From positions 1 to 14,981 of the forward strand of contig CAMHCZ010000024.1 in the NCBI GenBank assembly GCA_946183755.1: 14,981 bases of DNA. The letters run 5' to 3'. Below are positions 13,329-14,981 of the stretch, piece after piece (within the stretch, counting starts at the first letter, position 1; the number at the start of each line of letters is the position of its first letter). Made by a program: the position numbers and the translations under genes. This DNA is from an uncultured bacterium. GTDB taxonomy: Bacteria; Bacteroidota; Bacteroidia; Bacteroidales; Paludibacteraceae. The notes beneath the pieces are model-generated. The model worked only from the letters and a program-made list of their open reading frames with translations. It ran no database searches and was not told the DNA's origin.

Positions 13329-14981
13329 ATGAATTTCATATCTAATTTATTTACCAATCCATCGACAATTACAACACTGCTTTATTTGACAATAACCGCT
13401 TTTGTTGGAGTTCTGTTAGGTAAAGTCAAATTCGCCAATATAAAACTCGGAATCGCCGGAGTGCTTTTCACCGGCATCGCGCTCGGACACTTCATCTTCC
13501 CTGTGGATGCCTCGCAGGAGACTATCCTGAACTTCGTCCGTGACTTCGGACTCATACTCTTCGTTTACAGCATCGGTATTGACACTGGACCTCGTTTCCT
13601 TTCTTCTTTCAAGAAAGACGGTCTCAAGCTCAATCTGCTCGCCATCGGCATTGTCCTTGGCGGACTCATCACCACACTGATAATATTCTACTTCTTCAAC
13701 GCCAATGGCGACAAGGGCGACGTCTTCGCCGGCATCATGAGCGGCGCGGTAACTAACACGCCTGGTCTCGGAGCCGCACAGCAGGTCATAAACGAGCAAG
13801 TGCAGCAGAATCCAAACATAGGACTTGATGTCAAGAACCTCGGTGCCGGATACGCCATAGCATATCCATTCGGTGTAATCGGACTGCTGATGGTGATACT
13901 GCTCGTAAGACTCATCTTCAAGATTAATATCAAGGAGGAAGAGAAGAACTACATCGAAAGTCTCGGCGACACCGGCTCAAAGCTTGAGAGTGTTGAGATA
14001 ACAATCAAGAACCCAGCAATATACGGCAAGACAATCGACTACATAAAGACTTTCGTCGACACTGAGCTGGCCATCTCCAGAATATTCCGCAACGGCGACT
14101 ATCTGCTCGCCAAAGAGGACGAGGTGATACAAGAAGGCGACGTAATATACGGAGTTTCCGAGCAGAACTGCCTTGAGAACCTGCGTCTGAAACTGGGAGA
14201 CGTCGTGCTGAGAGAGCGCAGAAACATAACCGGCACAATGGACCTCATCAGCGTTCTGGTCACAAACAGGAAAATAGCCGGCAAGACAATCGAACAAGTC
14301 GGCATCTACAGAAGATACGAAGCCAACATCACAAGAATATACCGCTCCGGCATGGAGATTCTGCCTACAAAGAAGACTACCCTCGAGCTTGGCGACACTG
14401 TGAAGATTATCGGCGACGTGAAGATTCTGAACGATGTGAAGAACGAGCTCGGCAACTCGAACAAGGAGCTGGCCATTCCTAATATCGTGCCTATGTTCAT
14501 CGGAATATTCATCGGTATCATCGTAGGAAGCATACCTATCGCCATACCAGGAATGCCAGTGCCAGCGAAACTCGGTATCGCCGGCGGACCGCTGCTCATA
14601 GCTCTGCTTCTGGGCAACAAGGGACGAATGGGCAAGCTGAACTTCTACATGACCCCTGGAGCCAACTTCATGCTCAGGGAATTCGGCATCATACTGTTCC
14701 TTGCAAGTGTCGGACTCATGGCCGGCAAGGGATTCGTGCATACGCTTGTCAACGGTGGATGGATGTGGATGATATACGGAGCGTTCATCACGTTTGTACC
14801 TGTGTTCATCTTCGCTGTCATAGCAAGACTGATGAAAGTCAACTACCTCAAGATATGCGGATTCGTGGCTGGCGCGTCAACCGACCCTCCAGTACTTGAG
14901 TTCGCCAACAGTCTCGCAGAAGTTCCTGCCCAGGCATCGGCATACGCCACAGTCTATCCTTTAACAATGTTCATGCGTGTG
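13329..14981 (+). CDS. YidE/YbjL/AspT-type transporter with central RCK_C domains (3' partial)
   Basis: The frame is open for 551 codons and runs off the window end. Related proteins end only about ten residues later, so nearly the whole gene is present. It has two homologous membrane halves (about 1-200 and 380-551). Each carries the AspT-family duplication motif: GAVTNTPGLGAA at 139-150 and AGASTDPPVLEFAN at 514-527. Between them lie two cytoplasmic RCK_C (TrkA_C) domains at about 217-295 and 298-378, with the repeated pattern of a Gly-Asp turn (EGDVIYG, LGDTVKIIG). The aspartate:alanine exchanger AspT belongs to this family, but the substrate here is unknown. RCK_C domains usually bind a small ligand and gate transport. 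ATG 13329 opens a short leader before the first membrane helix. Confidence 0.93.
   Translation, partial: MNFISNLFTNPSTITTLLYLTITAFVGVLLGKVKFANIKLGIAGVLFTGIALGHFIFPVDASQETILNFVRDFGLILFVYSIGIDTGPRFLSSFKKDGLKLNLLAIGIVLGGLITTLIIFYFFNANGDKGDVFAGIMSGAVTNTPGLGAAQQVINEQVQQNPNIGLDVKNLGAGYAIAYPFGVIGLLMVILLVRLIFKINIKEEEKNYIESLGDTGSKLESVEITIKNPAIYGKTIDYIKTFVDTELAISRIFRNGDYLLAKEDEVIQEGDVIYGVSEQNCLENLRLKLGDVVLRERRNITGTMDLISVLVTNRKIAGKTIEQVGIYRRYEANITRIYRSGMEILPTKKTTLELGDTVKIIGDVKILNDVKNELGNSNKELAIPNIVPMFIGIFIGIIVGSIPIAIPGMPVPAKLGIAGGPLLIALLLGNKGRMGKLNFYMTPGANFMLREFGIILFLASVGLMAGKGFVHTLVNGGWMWMIYGAFITFVPVFIFAVIARLMKVNYLKICGFVAGASTDPPVLEFANSLAEVPAQASAYATVYPLTMFMRV

Noticed and set aside
13977..14741. Minus-strand open frame of 254 codons opposite the transporter
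   Set aside because: The plus-strand frame encodes a complete transporter architecture here. The antisense product is compositionally odd and matches no family I recognise.
1..14981. CRISPR array, insertion sequence or prophage genes
   Set aside because: No regularly spaced direct repeats, transposase motifs or phage structural genes were seen. The only repeats are the palindrome at 2015-2067 and the hairpin pair at 3013-3115.

Overview
The window looks like chromosomal DNA from a member of the Bacteroidota, most likely order Bacteroidales. Three lines of evidence support this. Several genes are preceded by TAnnTTTG-type -7 boxes (TATCTTTG, TAATTTTG, TAAATTTG) and lack Shine-Dalgarno sequences. 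The proteins resemble Bacteroidales versions: a membrane-anchored M23/LytM-like protein directly upstream of dxr, pyrB with a separate pyrI, and a YidE/AspT-type transporter. A palindromic repeat of a kind I recall from Bacteroidota genomes lies inside the first gene. Genus cannot be fixed from the sequence alone.

Layout. (1) 1-3120: a solitary MmeI-like (Type IIL) restriction-modification gene, with a terminator-like hairpin before it and two tandem terminator-like hairpins after it, so it resembles an insulated defence cassette. An imperfect palindromic element is built in frame into its coding sequence, and its start codon lies in a predicted composite hairpin. (2) 3196-5218, plus strand: a LytM-like membrane protein that has lost most of its zinc and catalytic residues, then dxr of the MEP isoprenoid pathway. 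(3) 5213-9045, minus strand: a tight cluster transcribed phoH > HAD phosphatase > MATE transporter > cytidylate-kinase-like protein, with gaps of 0-5 bases. Its last gene converges on dxr and overlaps it by 6 bases. (4) 9051-12485, minus strand: pyrB-pyrI-flavin reductase-glyA, with a recognisable promoter before pyrB and a strong strand-specific terminator after glyA. (5) 12572-13186, minus strand: a YigZ/IMPACT-family gene. (6) 13283-14981, plus strand: a YidE/AspT-type transporter that runs off the window just before its expected C-terminus.

Most of the window is ordinary housekeeping: isoprenoid precursor synthesis, pyrimidine synthesis, one-carbon metabolism, RNA-associated PhoH and transport. 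The unusual material is concentrated in the restriction-modification cassette and in the degenerate LytM protein beside dxr. I saw no CRISPR array, tRNA, rRNA, insertion sequence or prophage. The only gene-free stretches longer than 100 bases are 1-105, 2992-3209, 12408-12571 and 13160-13328. All are under 300 bases and are described through their promoters and hairpins.
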